64,000 bases of DNA from NCBI GenBank assembly GCA_038030265.1, contig CM075941.1, forward strand, positions 42,532,164 through 42,596,163, given 5' to 3'. The DNA comes from Corythucha ciliata (lineage: Eukaryota > Arthropoda > Insecta > Hemiptera > Tingidae). This document shows, piece by piece, positions 11,505 to 22,264 of this stretch. The notes beneath the pieces were generated by a model, which was not told the DNA's origin, did no database searches, and saw only the letters and a list, made by a program, of their open reading frames with translations. Positions within the stretch are counted from its first letter, which is position 1. Every line of letters begins with the position of its first letter. Position numbers and translations under genes: made by a program.

Positions 11505-11656
11505 GTTTGAGTTCCGAGATGGAGTTTCTCTCTGGTGGGGTTCGCTCTTAGCGTGAGCCTCTCAGGCTAGCTCAGCGGTAGAGCACCTGGCGCGAAACTA
11601 GGAGGTCGTGGGTTCGAATCCCACCTTGGGAGCAATTTTTTCTCGGAACTCAAAAC
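11505..11656. repeat. Inverted-repeat unit enclosing a tRNA-like sequence
   Basis: GTTTGAGTTCCGAGA at 11505-11519 pairs with TCTCGGAACTCAAAAC at 11641-11656 (one extra base). The 15-bp terminal inverted repeats bracket the tRNA-like sequence almost symmetrically, so the whole may be a mobile unit rather than a plain tRNA locus. Confidence 0.6.
11559..11632 (+). tRNA. tRNA-like sequence, possibly a pseudogene (loop CGCGAAA)
   Basis: A cloverleaf can be drawn by hand. The acceptor is CTCTCAGG against CTTGGGAG with G-T wobbles. The D arm is GCTC-AGCGGTA-GAGC, the anticodon arm CCTGG-CGCGAAA-CTAGG, and the T arm GTGGG-TTCGAAT-CCCAC, matching the B-box consensus GGTTCGAATCC. The anticodon would be CGA by position, but the invariant U33 is a G, and there is one extra base between acceptor and D stem. 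A CGA (Ser) tRNA would also need a long variable arm, which is absent. I read it as a tRNA-derived element or tRNA pseudogene, not a confident functional gene. Confidence 0.5.
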
Positions 11657-12114
11657 AAGTAATAATAGTAACTATTTAACTTCAATAAAGTTTAATTCTT
11701 TATTTTCAGCCTCCCCACTCCCTCGAATTCACAGGCGTGACTAGGGTGGTGCGGTGAGGGGAGAGTAATCCCTTGAAAAAGTCCTAAGACAAGGGTCGTC
11801 TAATATTCAATTAATAGGCTGTAGGTAAAAAAACCGAGGATTCGCGAAAGAGAAAAATCGCTTATTCATAGCTCATGGTGAACAAAAAAAATGTGATTTA
11901 TGGAAAAAATTTAGTAAAACCTGCTATTTTGCGGCCAATATTGAGGAAAATATTTAAGAAAAACGCTAATTTTCAGCTCAAACTGAGAGCAGTGCTAATT
12001 CTCTGTTAAAATATAGACAAAATTGTTACTTTGCTGCTAAAGTTGAGAAAACTTCAACTTAGGCGCATCATTCAGTTTTCCGCCCCGGGGACCCGATATA
12101 GGTACAGGTCCACT

Positions 12115-13409
12115 AGCGTCCATGGGTTGGGCTTATTTAGAAATACAAATTTCGCGCTTTAGCCATTCGCAGAACCCACAATTTCGTGGGTTTTGGTGAT
12201 TAATTTCGCCTGTGGGGACCGTTAAGACATAACGCGCTACGCCCATGTACGTAGTTATTTAATGGGGCGTAAATGCTGGGCCAGGCTATTTGGCTAAAGG
12301 GTCCAGGGCTGTAGTTAAAGTTGTCAGGGAAAACTCACGTGAAGTGGTTGCTATGGCGAGACAGTATCATTTCTGATGCAGAGTCCTTTGGAGGATGCTC
12401 TTTGTGGGATTTTTTTTCCGACGACTCTATAACTAGGGCCCCAGGAGTTCCTAGCTCCCGAGGTTGACCATTTTTGGGATAGACAGTTAGTTCGCTCTAT
12501 TATTTCGGTTTTCAGGCTAAATTGAAAGTTTTTCGTTGTTAATTGATGAGGGAGGGGGGGTCACCAGTTTCGTCGCCAATCGGTTAGTTCGTTTCACGTG
12601 CACCGCTCTCCCCTTTAAGGGTCCCATGCTTTCATTCATCTCATCAGCATATAAATTGATAGCACTTAATAAGGGGGATTTAAAACGATTTCATTAATGA
12701 ATAGAGTGTCATGGATGGTCAGTGGTGGGGGAAGGGGGTGCTAATATTTCTTTTGTTCGGAGCCCTGTAGCGCGTGGGTGCTGAGAAGCGGGGGGTCCAA
12801 AGCACGAAGCCTGCGGTCTACCTGCCACCTTCCTGGAAAACATTCCGTCATTCCAGCAAATCGCTCTCAAAAGGGCTCTCTTAGTGGAAAGAGTATGGGA
12901 GGGGAGATACGTTTCTAGTTTCGGGAAAGTTTTTAAAATTGTAAAGAAGGCGTCTCTACTGTCTACAGAATTCCAGCAAAACAAATGTGTTGACGGGCTG
13001 TTAGCATTCTCACAAATCGTTCTCGTTAGAGTCACTTTTCTTAATACTTTAATTACAGTAAAAGATTTGTGTCGGGAAGATGATATAGGTGGGAGGTATC
13101 AAAGGCAAGATGGTTGAAAAGGAAGGAAACAAAAAAAAAAAAAAAAAACTTCTTCTTTAAGAGAAAGAAGGGAAAAAAGAAATGGCACTAAAGCGAAGGG
13201 GAAAATAAAAAAGGTTGGAACGGGACGATGAGGCAGGAGGACATCGTCGAAACGGTTGACGAGGCGAGGAAGAAACGTCCTGATGAAGAAGGACTCGTAC
13301 ATCAGGACTAAAAGGGGAAAACTTGAATTTCTTTCCTCTTCGTGTCGGGAGGGGTTGTTTTATTTCGTTCTTGAGGGGGGTGGGGTAGGGAGGTTGGCGG
13401 GTTTTGGCT
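12115..13409. other. Non-coding upstream of the Toll gene
   Basis: No gene recognised. Contains short purine- or pyrimidine-rich stretches and an A tract at 13130-13148. The last few hundred bases become richer in CpG, which fits proximity to a promoter. Confidence 0.5.
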
Positions 13410-13873
13410 CGGTGGGGGGTGGGCGACGTCTTCCCGGACGGTGCTGCGCCCTGTGGCGTCAATCGACTAAACTGGCAGTTCCGACTAGAAAGTCCGTACG
13501 GAGTAGTTGAGTTCAGTTAGTCGTCCCGCGTCGCTCGTCGTGTCAAGTTATTCGTGTGGATCCGTACAAGTTCCGACAATTGAGAAGTTCCGTTTTTTTT
13601 TTTTTTTTTAACACGAATTTTTATTTTTTGTTTTTAATTTTAATTTTTTACGAATAACTAAAAAATTAAAATATCGCGATTGTTCAGTGGATTATGTTAA
13701 AACTTTGTGACGAGAAAGGAAAATGCGGTAGTCCCGAAGGATATCTTCTTGGCGCGGAAGAGGTGCTGCAGGAGCCGCGCGTTATGCCGGTACGTTGTAA
13801 TCGGGTCGCGAGTGTTCCATCTTGAAATATTATTTCTCCTCCGCCCAATTAAAAGTTACCACCCACAAAAGTC
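13410..13873 (+). promoter_or_regulatory. Candidate promoter / 5' leader of the Toll gene
   Basis: A CpG-richer segment (about 13410-13560) directly precedes the Toll start. A TCAGTT motif at 13513-13518 fits the arthropod initiator consensus, with the A at 13515 as a possible +1; I saw no convincing TATA box or DPE. A long T tract and AT-rich leader (13590-13680) follow. A weak donor-like CCG|GTACGT is near 13790, but no good acceptor precedes the ATG, so the leader may be unspliced. Inference from position and motif only. Confidence 0.3.
13694..13825 (+). CDS. Upstream ORF in the Toll leader (43 codons)
   Basis: An ATG at 13694 opens a 43-codon frame closed by TGA at 13823-13825, about 48 bases before the Toll start. 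If the leader is transcribed as drawn, ribosomes would meet it first. The peptide has no recognisable domain and the start context (ATTATGT) is not strong. It could be a regulatory uORF or chance. Confidence 0.25.
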   Translation: MLKLCDEKGKCGSPEGYLLGAEEVLQEPRVMPVRCNRVASVPS

Positions 13874-16800
13874 ATGGCAATGTTTTACACTTTGCTTCTG
13901 GCCGGTGCCGTGCTGTGCAGTTTGACCGTGACCGCGTTCACCAAATATGAAGCTCCCGAATCCTGCGTCTGGGCTCCCGATGACAATTCAACGGTGTCGT
14001 CGGGCCGTGTCGCTGTCACTTGCTCACTTCGGACACTCGCGACCGAAGGGGGAAATTTCAGTAATCTTCAAGTTGATGGAACGGTGCGACTAAGGGTGGA
14101 GTGTAGTGACGTGCTGTTGTTCGAGAGTCCGTTGGCGCCGAGAAGTTTCCAACGACTTCATCAGTTGGAAGAGTTGACGTTGGCTAATTGTAAAATTCTG
14201 GTGATTCCAACGGACGCTTTTGACGGTTTGAGAGAGTTGAAGACTTTGACTATTTCCACGAGAAACATCGACTGGGCTCCGGGGAAACATTTGGAGCTTC
14301 ACGCTGGTAGTTTTGACGGTTTGAGACAGTTACAAACTCTCCAGTTGATTGACAGCAATTTAAAGTCGATGCCCGACAATATTTTTTGTACATTGGGCAA
14401 TCTTCAAACGTTGAATTTGACGCGAAACGCGATAAAAGACATCAACGCTCTAGGGTTTAAACGAGCCGGAGCGGCGTCGTCAAGGATCGAATGCACCGGT
14501 GGAATGGACTTGAGGGAGTTGGACGTTTCATTTAACAGTCTCAAGGCCCTACCACCAGACTCGGGCCTGTCGGCCCTTCGCCGCCTCCAAAGTCTCCACC
14601 TTCAAAACAACGAAGTCTCCGAGATATACACAGACTCGTTGATCGGCCTTACGACGCTTCGCGTTCTCAACCTGTCGAGTAACCGGCTCGAGTCCCTCCC
14701 CGAGGGTTTTTTCGCCAACGCCCGGGAGCTCCGCGAAATTCACCTACAGAACAACTCACTCTACGAATTGGCTCGCGGCGTTTTCCATCGCCTTGAACAG
14801 CTCATCGTTCTCGATCTCAGTGTCAACCAGTTGAGTAGCAATCAAATCGACGAGAACACATTTGTCGGTTTAATCCGGTTGATCGTTCTCAATCTGTCGC
14901 ACAACGGTCTCACTCGCATCGACGCCCGTACATTCAAAGATTTATTCTTCCTTCAAATACTCGATTTAAGGAACAATTCGATCGGTTTCATCGAAGACAA
15001 CGCATTCCTCCCCCTCTACAATCTACACACCCTCAACATCGCCGAAAATCGACTCCACCACATCACCGCCCACCTTTTCAACGGTCTATTCGTCCTTTCA
15101 AAACTGACACTCAACAATAATCTGATCGTCAACATCGACTCCCAGGCGTTTAAAAACTGTTCAGGTCTCACCGATTTGGACCTTAGTTCGAACGCCATTC
15201 AAGAGATCCCTGAAGCGCTGAGTGAATTGTCATTTTTGAAAACGCTCGACCTGGGGGAGAATCAAATCAGTTCGTTCAAAAATGGGAGTTTTAAAAATCT
15301 GAACCAACTCACCGGCCTCCGTTTGATCGACAACAACATCGGGAATTTAACGAGGGGCATGTTCTGGGATTTGACGGGGCTTCAAGTTTTAAATTTGGCT
15401 AAAAACAAGATACAACAAATCGAAAGGGGGACGTTTGAAAGGAACACAGAGATCGAGGCGATTCGTTTGGACGCGAATTTTTTGACTGATATCAACGGTG
15501 TTTTTACGACGCTCGCCAGCCTGTTGTGGTTGAACCTGTCGGATAACCATTTGGTGTGGTTCGATTACGCTTTCGTTCCTAGTAATTTGAAGTGGTTGGA
15601 CATTCACGGTAATTATATCGAGAGGCTTCAGAATTATTATAAAATTCAGGACGAGCTTCATTTGAGGACGCTCGACGCGAGCCATAATCGAATTACCGAG
15701 CTGAATGAGCTGTCAATTCCAAATAGCATGGAAGTTATGTTCATAAATAATAATTTTATTACGAATATACACGCGAATACGTTCATCGATAAAGTGAATC
15801 TCGCTCGAGTGGACGTCTACGCGAATGAAATAAGCAAGCTCGAGTTGAACGCCCTTCGGCTGTCCCCTGTGCCAACGAATCGCTCGCTTCCTGAATTCTA
15901 CCTCGGAGGCAATCCATTCAACTGTGACTGCTCCATGGATTGGCTGCCAGTTGTCAACAATATGACGCAACAGAGACAATACCCGAAAATAATGGACCTT
16001 GAAAACGTCATGTGTCGAATGACTTACTCAAGAGGAACCATCCACATACCAGCCGCTGACGCAAAACCTTCCGAATTCCTGTGCAAATATGAAACGCACT
16101 GTTTCACCCTGTGTCACTGTTGTGAATTTGACGCCTGCGACTGTGAAATGACCTGCCCCGTCAATTGTTCCTGTTATCACGATCAAACTTGGAATACAAA
16201 CGTCGTCGACTGTTCTCGACAGTCGAACGATTTGATTCCGAGGAAAATCCCAATGGACGCGACGCACGTCTACCTCGATGGAAACAATTTGAAAGAGCTT
16301 CAAAATCATGTTTTCATCGGTCGCAAATACATGAGAGTTTTATTCGCTAACGCCAGTCGTATTGAAACGATTCAAAATCGAACATTCAACGGGTTGAACG
16401 CTCTTCAAACGCTCCATTTAGAGGATAATTTAATTAAAGAGTTGAAAGGGTACGAGTTTGAGCATCTGGCGCAGCTCAGGGAGCTTTATTTGCAGAATAA
16501 CTTGATGGTGCACATCGGTAATATGAGTTTCGCTTCGCTTAAATCGTTGGAAATTTTAAGGCTCGACGGAAATCAATTAATTAGTTTCCCTGTGTGGCAA
16601 CTGACTTTAAATTCGTATTTGGTGGCCGTGTCTCTCGGGAATAATCAGTGGTCGTGTAAGTGTAAATATTTACAGGCTTTTCAAACGTGGATTTCGGACA
16701 ATAAACAGAAAATTGCGGACACTGAGGACCTGTGGTGCTATGGGAATGAGACCAAACCTCCCCACAGGAGGCTTATTGACTTGAATAGCACAGTGTGCAG

Positions 16801-18031
16801 CGACTACTATTCAGGGAGCTCAATGATACAGAACATCATTGTGTCCGACTACCTGCCTATGGTTATTGTGACTCTTTCAGCTTTTTTAATTGTTATATTG
16901 CTGACTATTATTATGTTCATTTTTCGGGATCCGCTTCGTGTGTGGCTCTATTCACGTTACGGTATTCGTTTGTTTCATTTTAAAGCCGCTTCGGCCAAAC
17001 ACTACGGGGAGGACAGGGAAAAACTGTACGATGGCTACGTTGTGTACAGTCCGAAAGACGAAGAGTTCGTGCTTCAGTCCATCGTGGCGGAATTGGAACA
17101 CGGAACGCCCGCCTTTCAACTTTGCCTTCACTACCGCGATTTACCGCACCACGCCGTCTCTTCTACTTCCCCATATATGACGCACGCCACTTCGCCAGTT
17201 GTTGTTGAAGCGGCTGAGGCGAGTAAACGGGTCATTCTTGTTCTTTCGAGAAATTTCCTACAGACCGAGTGGTCTCGATATGAGTTCAGATCGGCTCTTC
17301 ACGAAGCGCTCAAAGGTAGAATATTCAAATTGGTGCTCGTTGAAGAAGGGAGCATTCTGCCTGAAGCTGAGCTTGACCCTGACCTAAGGCCCTATCTCAA
17401 GACTGGCGCCCGCATACGATGGGGCGAAAAAAGATTTTGGGAGAGACTGCGATATGTGATGCCCAGCGGGGACAACCAAAGAAAGTCGTGCAACTACAGG
17501 AGGAACATCAACAATTATAGCATAGACTCGGGCGTTCATCGATCGCCGGCGCCCTCGACACAGCCCTGCCTTCAAGATATAAACAAACAGCCCTCACTCC
17601 CTCTACAGCAACACATCAACTCCCATCCCCTGTTTAAACAGGCTGTGGCGAACGAGTCAGCAGCGTCAGCGCCTCCGCCCGCCTATTCGTCCAGTAGCAC
17701 GCTCACGCGAACGCCAACTAAAACAGCGTCGCAGCAGCAGCAACAACAACAACAGCAAGACGATACGAATTACTCGTCAGCGACAACGGCGACACCGTCG
17801 CCTCGCCCCTCGCACAGGCACCACGTTGTCGGCTATAGTAATTCCGATCGACCCGCCTCCGAGCACATCTACTCGTCAATCGACTCGCCCGAATATCCGA
17901 CGTTCGATCGAACGGACTCGCGACGAGGCGGTGCTCCACCACCAGCGGCGGCGGCAGCATCAGGCCCACCGTCGTGGCGATCCGGTTCATCCATCGTTGA
18001 CAGTTCGGGCGTTCAAGCCTACCTCGTGTGA
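13874..18031 (+). CDS. Long Toll-type receptor (Toll-6/7/8/18w class)
   Basis: A 1385-residue single-pass receptor in one exon. Signal peptide at about 1-22 (MAMFYTLLLAGAVLCSLTV). Roughly two dozen leucine-rich repeats follow with many N-glycosylation sites. A cysteine-capped LRR end sits at C684/C686. A cysteine-dense linker runs from C743 into the second LRR N-cap (C761, C765, C767). A short second LRR block ends with a cap at C928/C930. The membrane helix is about 995-1018. The TIR domain is about 1051-1196, with box 1 YDGYVVYS, box 2 RDLP (R1088) and box 3 FWERLRYVMP. The tail is low-complexity, with nine Gln at 1287-1295, and ends in QAYLV. Two cysteine clusters and this tail mark the long insect-type Tolls; in Drosophila such receptors act in epithelial patterning and cell intercalation more than in the Spatzle immune route. 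Start chosen at 13874 because the signal peptide follows directly. I cannot assign the exact paralogue. Confidence 0.97.
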   Translation: MAMFYTLLLAGAVLCSLTVTAFTKYEAPESCVWAPDDNSTVSSGRVAVTCSLRTLATEGGNFSNLQVDGTVRLRVECSDVLLFESPLAPRSFQRLHQLEELTLANCKILVIPTDAFDGLRELKTLTISTRNIDWAPGKHLELHAGSFDGLRQLQTLQLIDSNLKSMPDNIFCTLGNLQTLNLTRNAIKDINALGFKRAGAASSRIECTGGMDLRELDVSFNSLKALPPDSGLSALRRLQSLHLQNNEVSEIYTDSLIGLTTLRVLNLSSNRLESLPEGFFANARELREIHLQNNSLYELARGVFHRLEQLIVLDLSVNQLSSNQIDENTFVGLIRLIVLNLSHNGLTRIDARTFKDLFFLQILDLRNNSIGFIEDNAFLPLYNLHTLNIAENRLHHITAHLFNGLFVLSKLTLNNNLIVNIDSQAFKNCSGLTDLDLSSNAIQEIPEALSELSFLKTLDLGENQISSFKNGSFKNLNQLTGLRLIDNNIGNLTRGMFWDLTGLQVLNLAKNKIQQIERGTFERNTEIEAIRLDANFLTDINGVFTTLASLLWLNLSDNHLVWFDYAFVPSNLKWLDIHGNYIERLQNYYKIQDELHLRTLDASHNRITELNELSIPNSMEVMFINNNFITNIHANTFIDKVNLARVDVYANEISKLELNALRLSPVPTNRSLPEFYLGGNPFNCDCSMDWLPVVNNMTQQRQYPKIMDLENVMCRMTYSRGTIHIPAADAKPSEFLCKYETHCFTLCHCCEFDACDCEMTCPVNCSCYHDQTWNTNVVDCSRQSNDLIPRKIPMDATHVYLDGNNLKELQNHVFIGRKYMRVLFANASRIETIQNRTFNGLNALQTLHLEDNLIKELKGYEFEHLAQLRELYLQNNLMVHIGNMSFASLKSLEILRLDGNQLISFPVWQLTLNSYLVAVSLGNNQWSCKCKYLQAFQTWISDNKQKIADTEDLWCYGNETKPPHRRLIDLNSTVCSDYYSGSSMIQNIIVSDYLPMVIVTLSAFLIVILLTIIMFIFRDPLRVWLYSRYGIRLFHFKAASAKHYGEDREKLYDGYVVYSPKDEEFVLQSIVAELEHGTPAFQLCLHYRDLPHHAVSSTSPYMTHATSPVVVEAAEASKRVILVLSRNFLQTEWSRYEFRSALHEALKGRIFKLVLVEEGSILPEAELDPDLRPYLKTGARIRWGEKRFWERLRYVMPSGDNQRKSCNYRRNINNYSIDSGVHRSPAPSTQPCLQDINKQPSLPLQQHINSHPLFKQAVANESAASAPPPAYSSSSTLTRTPTKTASQQQQQQQQQDDTNYSSATTATPSPRPSHRHHVVGYSNSDRPASEHIYSSIDSPEYPTFDRTDSRRGGAPPPAAAAASGPPSWRSGSSIVDSSGVQAYLV

Positions 18032-18284
18032 TGATAACGAACCGACTTTTCCGTATTCGAATAATTAAAGAAAAGGTAAATTTGTTTGCACTTGGTTTTT
18101 CTTTTAGTCGATAATTCTTTCGTGACTTGAACTTCCCCTCGCCAACCTATCAGGGTGACCCCAAGGGACAAAACTCTCCCTTTTCCTTTAACGTCAAAGT
18201 TTTCATATTTTTTAGTATTTTTGTCATGATTTACGCCCTCCCACATTTTCAGACCGGCCAGACAGTCCTTTTTTTTAGCGAAAT

Positions 18285-18290
18285 AATAAA
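18285..18290 (+). terminator. Candidate polyadenylation signal (AATAAA) of the Toll gene
   Basis: First clean AATAAA after the stop codon, about 255 bases downstream. A donor-like AAG|GTAAAT occurs only about 40 bases after the stop (near 18075), so a spliced 3' UTR is also possible. Further AATAAA copies lie near 18800. Confidence 0.35.
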
Positions 18291-18299
18291 AAAAACGAG

Positions 18300-20917
18300 A
18301 GGAATTTAACCGTGAAATTTGCAACGTAAGAGAAAGTCGAAAAAAAAAAAAAAAAATGGAAGTTGTAAAGTCCAAGGTCTTTCAGCCACTTACCTTCTGT
18401 TGTGCTTTGTTGAGTGAAATCCCAAACTGAAACAGGAAAAAAAAAAAAAAAAAAAAAATTCTCTGAGAGGGTTGGTTTTATCAAGAGGGTTGAAAGTTGA
18501 GAGATATCCAACTAAAAAGGGAAATATTCATAGAAAGGGGAAAATTCACCCCACCGTTTTTTTTTTTGTCATTTATTATGTTAATGCAGCTGGGGGGAGA
18601 GAGAATCGTCTTCCAGTGTTAATATAAAAAGATGAGCTGGGGGAGGGGTGGAGGGCGATGAAAAAAAAGGGTCGTGAAACGATCCAAATTTACGCCCTAG
18701 TTTTGCTCCTGACAAAAGAGAAAGGAGGAGCTTGAGTGAATATAAACAAACATTTTAGACAATTTGAAGTGGTCCAAACTTCTGTTTATTCGGTTTAAAA
18801 TAAATAATAATAAAAAACAAACACGTCTTCTAAAGAATGCACGTATGGTAGTCATGTGCCCTCTTGACGACTTGAAAAGATGAAGAGGAGGAGGGCACCC
18901 TTCCTATTCGAGACACCCCTCTCTCACCATTAACCCATCCATATGTGAGCCCCGTTAAAAGAAATGGAAGTCTCGACGTAATTTACTACAATATTTACCT
19001 TCTTGGAAACGTCCCCTTCATAATAATTTTATGATAATTTAAGGGTTCGGAGAAAACGCCCTTATACCAAGTTTCTGGATGTCTTTTATCCCCCCGCCGT
19101 ACAAATAAATTACGTTCTACCACGACCTACGACAATACCTGCTCTATTGGTATGCCACCCCAACACCACCACCAACACCCAAAAACAATTACACTCCTTT
19201 CGTAAAATAACGTTTCTATAAGTTTAAGAGGGCGTGAAAAACAACGCAAATTGGAACGCTTTAATAATTCAATGGGAACCGTTCTGGAAAACCGCAAAAG
19301 CGCTTCCCTCTCCTCTCCCCCGCAAGCAGCCTGGGATTAGAATTTCACATCGTACTCCCCCGGAACCCCTCTCCAAGATTCGCTAACAGTTTATTTGCCA
19401 ATTTTTATAACGGTCGCCTTCTCTTTCTACCTGGGGTTTATGTTTTTTTTCTAGCAAATTATTTGGAAGGCTGTTGTTTTTTTTGTGGACAAGTTCATCA
19501 AGAGAGAGCGAGGGTGTTTTTTTTTTTTGGTGGGGTTCAACTTTCAACACTTCCTGTGTTACTAAACGATCTGCTTGTTTGTAATTATTGTTTCCTTCCA
19601 ACACTTAAAATCAGACACCGTTGGTCTATTGCTGAGATTTTTTCAAAATAACATTATGGGTGGGGGGTGCGGGGGAATGAGGGAGTATGAGCGTTACAAT
19701 AAATAAAAAAAAATTGTGTCGCTGACCCTCCTTGACCGTGAAAATTTATTAGAGCAACAACCTCCTCACCAAGCTCTCGTTAAAAGACGGGCTGGTTGAG
19801 GGGCCATAGTACTCCCCCCCACCACCACCACAATCCAAAGGGACCAGACAGAGTTTGATGTGGTTGGGGGGGGGGCGAGGTGGTGGGCTAATCGATCTAG
19901 TTTTCACCCACGCACACACACACACAAAATTCACCCTCAACCCAACCAATCCAACTAGGTCTCTCCTTCGTGCGACCCTGCGTCGTCGACCGGACCCATT
20001 TTAACGGCGTAAAAAAAGGGGAAAAAGTATAAATACGGTCACTTTTAGAGGGTGTAATTTTCACGCTTTGAGGGGATTTTGAATCAACCCCTCCTCCTTC
20101 ACCACCCCATTCCTTCAAGGAAAAAAAGGTGCTACCTAGGCTTAAAGGGATCACATAACAGTTTAGTTTCTGTAACGCATTGGGAATTGCGTCCAATAAG
20201 GATGGTCCCCGGGGCCTAAAAAACGCAAGTTCAAAAAGGGGAAGGAATAATCTTTTTCGATTTCTGAACCATTGTCTGCTGGTGGCTGACTGGCGAGTTT
20301 ATGGGGTTTGCTACAGTCCACAGGGTTCTAAGGGAAGAAAACTGACTACCCCCCCCCCCCCCAACATCACACAATCCGAGCCAAAACGTCGAATTTGACG
20401 GTGACATTGATCAGTTTCTAATGTTTCCAAATGACAGTTATGATCTGTTGGATATGGCAGTTTGGTTGTGGGGGGGGGGGGAGGCGTGCGGTGGCAGTTT
20501 TTGAGACAGAGTTTTGAGATGGTATTGGTCCTTTCTTGTTCGCGAAACTGGAAATATGGACAGAGTCTAAGAATTAGTGCTGTTCTATTGACTTCTATAG
20601 GTAATAATTGAGGCATTCTAGGAGGAGAGGGAGGGGTCAGAGCACCTCACACCATATTATAGCGTCCAGAACTGCAGGATACTGCAATGTGAGCCCCCAG
20701 TTTCACCCCTCCCGCGCGCCTGTCATGAAATCAAGATTCAGAATGGGAGTGGTGGGGGAAAATTCACCAACACTCTGTCTCCGTCTATAACTACAAACAC
20801 ATGAGGGCATCCCTGTACCCAACAGCCTTGGTTCGAGAATATCGACTAAGCCAGTGACACATTTAAGTGCAAAACGCTCACTTTTAGCCAAGATACCTGC
20901 AGGTCGTAAATAGTGCC
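18300..20917. other. Non-coding, no gene recognised
   Basis: Poly-A (18341-18356, 18440-18459), poly-C (about 20350) and poly-G (about 20470) tracts, and pyrimidine-rich stretches. No conserved frame, array or paired terminal repeat seen. Confidence 0.5.
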
Positions 20918-20925
20918 CCCTGGAA

Positions 20926-22256
20926 TAGGGTGGCTAGTTGTAAAAGTGGTTTCCGAGAACGCCTGGTACAAAATTATGTTCACGTAATTACGAAATTATG
21001 TTTTGAAAGGAAATAAATCAGGAAAATTTGGGATTTATAAGACCCAAATTGACGAAATTTAGGTTTGGAATAAGCCAAATTCGGGAATTTAGATTTTTTA
21101 AAGAGCCAAATTCATTTTCTGAATTGGCTAAACCTGCGAAACTGATTTCCAGTAAAATGAAAAACAGCGAAATTGGTGTTCTAAATAACACAAGTGCAAG
21201 AAAAGTTGGTTTTAAAGGAGTTAAAGCCACGAAATTTGGTTTTTTATCACGTGAAATTCCCCCAAATCGAGGTTTAAACGAAATTCGGTTCTGAAACAGC
21301 GAATGTTCGTAAACTTGGTTGTTTAGGGCAAACCCCACGTAATTTGGGATTTGAAAGTGAGAAAAACAGCAAAATTGGTGTACGAAATAACTAAAACTAA
21401 GTGAAATTTTGTTTCTAAGGTGCAAAATTTGAAACGTTTGTTCGTGGGAGAGTGAAAATCTCGAGCAAAACTGCAATTTGAAAAGCCGAAATTACGAAAT
21501 TGTTTTTGTTTGTTTGTTTTTTGCAAAATCAGTTTTTTAATTAACCAAACCAGTGAAACTGATTATGTAAAGAGCAAAAGCCTCGAAATTTGGTTTTTGA
21601 ATAGGCGAAAATCCCCGAAATTGGGGTTTTAAGGGCGCCAAGTCCACTAAATTGGGGTCTCAAAGAGTGAAAGTCCGTATAATTGTTTTTTGAAAGAGTA
21701 AACTCCACGAAATTGGGATTTGAACGAGTCGAATCCACAAAATTTGGTTTTGAATGAGACCAAAACCCGCGAAATTGACGTTTGGAATAGTCAAAATGAC
21801 GAAATTTTGTTTTTTGAAAGTGCCAAACGCTCATGATTGGTTTTAATCAGTCTCATTTTCCGGCTCGTCGGTCCAAATGAGGTGATAATTTGAGAGTTTC
21901 GAGTGAAATGGAGGCGTGGGTGAGGTTCAGCGGGTCAAAATCACTTCATTATTGTTCTCTGAGTGGACTTTACGCTACGACCTGCGATAAAATCGATTTA
22001 GGGAGGAGTTCCGGCTCACCAGGACTGATGAGGGACTGAGGACGTGGCGGCTAAGCGCCGCAGCTTTGTGTGAAGATGAACTTGAGAGATGTTTTTTAAA
22101 GATTAGACGTTAAATCAAATAGAAACAGAAAAAGTAGGACTAAAAAGAGGACAATTTTTACCTCTACCCAGACACCTGAAAAAATGAGCCCGGACGTCTC
22201 CGGGCGTTCAAAAAAGTAGGACATGTCCTGGGAAAGTAGGACGTCTGGCCACCCTA
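20926..22256. mobile_element. Array-bearing DNA transposon I (TAGGGTGGC ends)
   Basis: Left end TAGGGTGGCTAGTTGT; right end reverse-complements to TAGGGTGGCCAGACGT. Flanks CCCTGGAA (20918-20925) and CCCTGGAG (22257-22264) form an 8-bp duplication with one mismatch. The right end, with GGCCAGACGTCCTACTTT and the repeated GGACATGTCC / GGACGTC words, resembles a widespread animal DNA-transposon end. The interior is a family-2 array (21020-21840) plus about 400 bp of unassigned sequence. No transposase. Confidence 0.8.
21020..21840 (-). repeat. Family-2 array (reverse) in element I
   Basis: Units of the CACGAAATTTGGTTTTTGAA / AGAGCGAAA kind: the same motif as in element C but reversed, carried by an element with a different end sequence. 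Confidence 0.8.
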
Positions 22257-22264
22257 CCCTGGAG

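Larger units (their letters stand above)
10570..12060 (-). repeat. Family-1 array, interrupted
   Basis: Reverse-orientation family-1 units at 10570-10710, 10945-11440 and 11820-12060. The gaps are filled by a foldback element and a tRNA-like unit. Units read as AAAATTGAGAAAAAGCGCTA plus ATTCGCGGCT with many changes. Confidence 0.75.
7794..12114 (-). mobile_element. Composite relic of a D-type hAT-like element
   Basis: The left part (7794-8600) matches, in reverse orientation, the right end region of element D (44382 back to about 43600). Shared stretches include GGCCCCCGAAAAGC, TTTTTAGGTTCA, GGCTCCTTTC and GAGCCCCCGAGAG. The right limit (about 12075-12114, with TTCCGCCC, CCGATA, AGGTCC) resembles the reverse complement of D's left end. 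Between lie family-1 units (8100-8590, 10570-10710, 10945-11440, 11820-12060) interrupted by element C (9093-10559), a foldback element (10719-10928) and a tRNA-like unit (11505-11656). The left terminus itself is missing at the A20 tract, so no target duplication can be read. Confidence 0.65.

Noticed and set aside
11731..11760. CAGGCGTGACTAGGG as another hAT-type end
   Set aside because: Similar to known ends, but no opposite end or duplicated flank could be paired with it.
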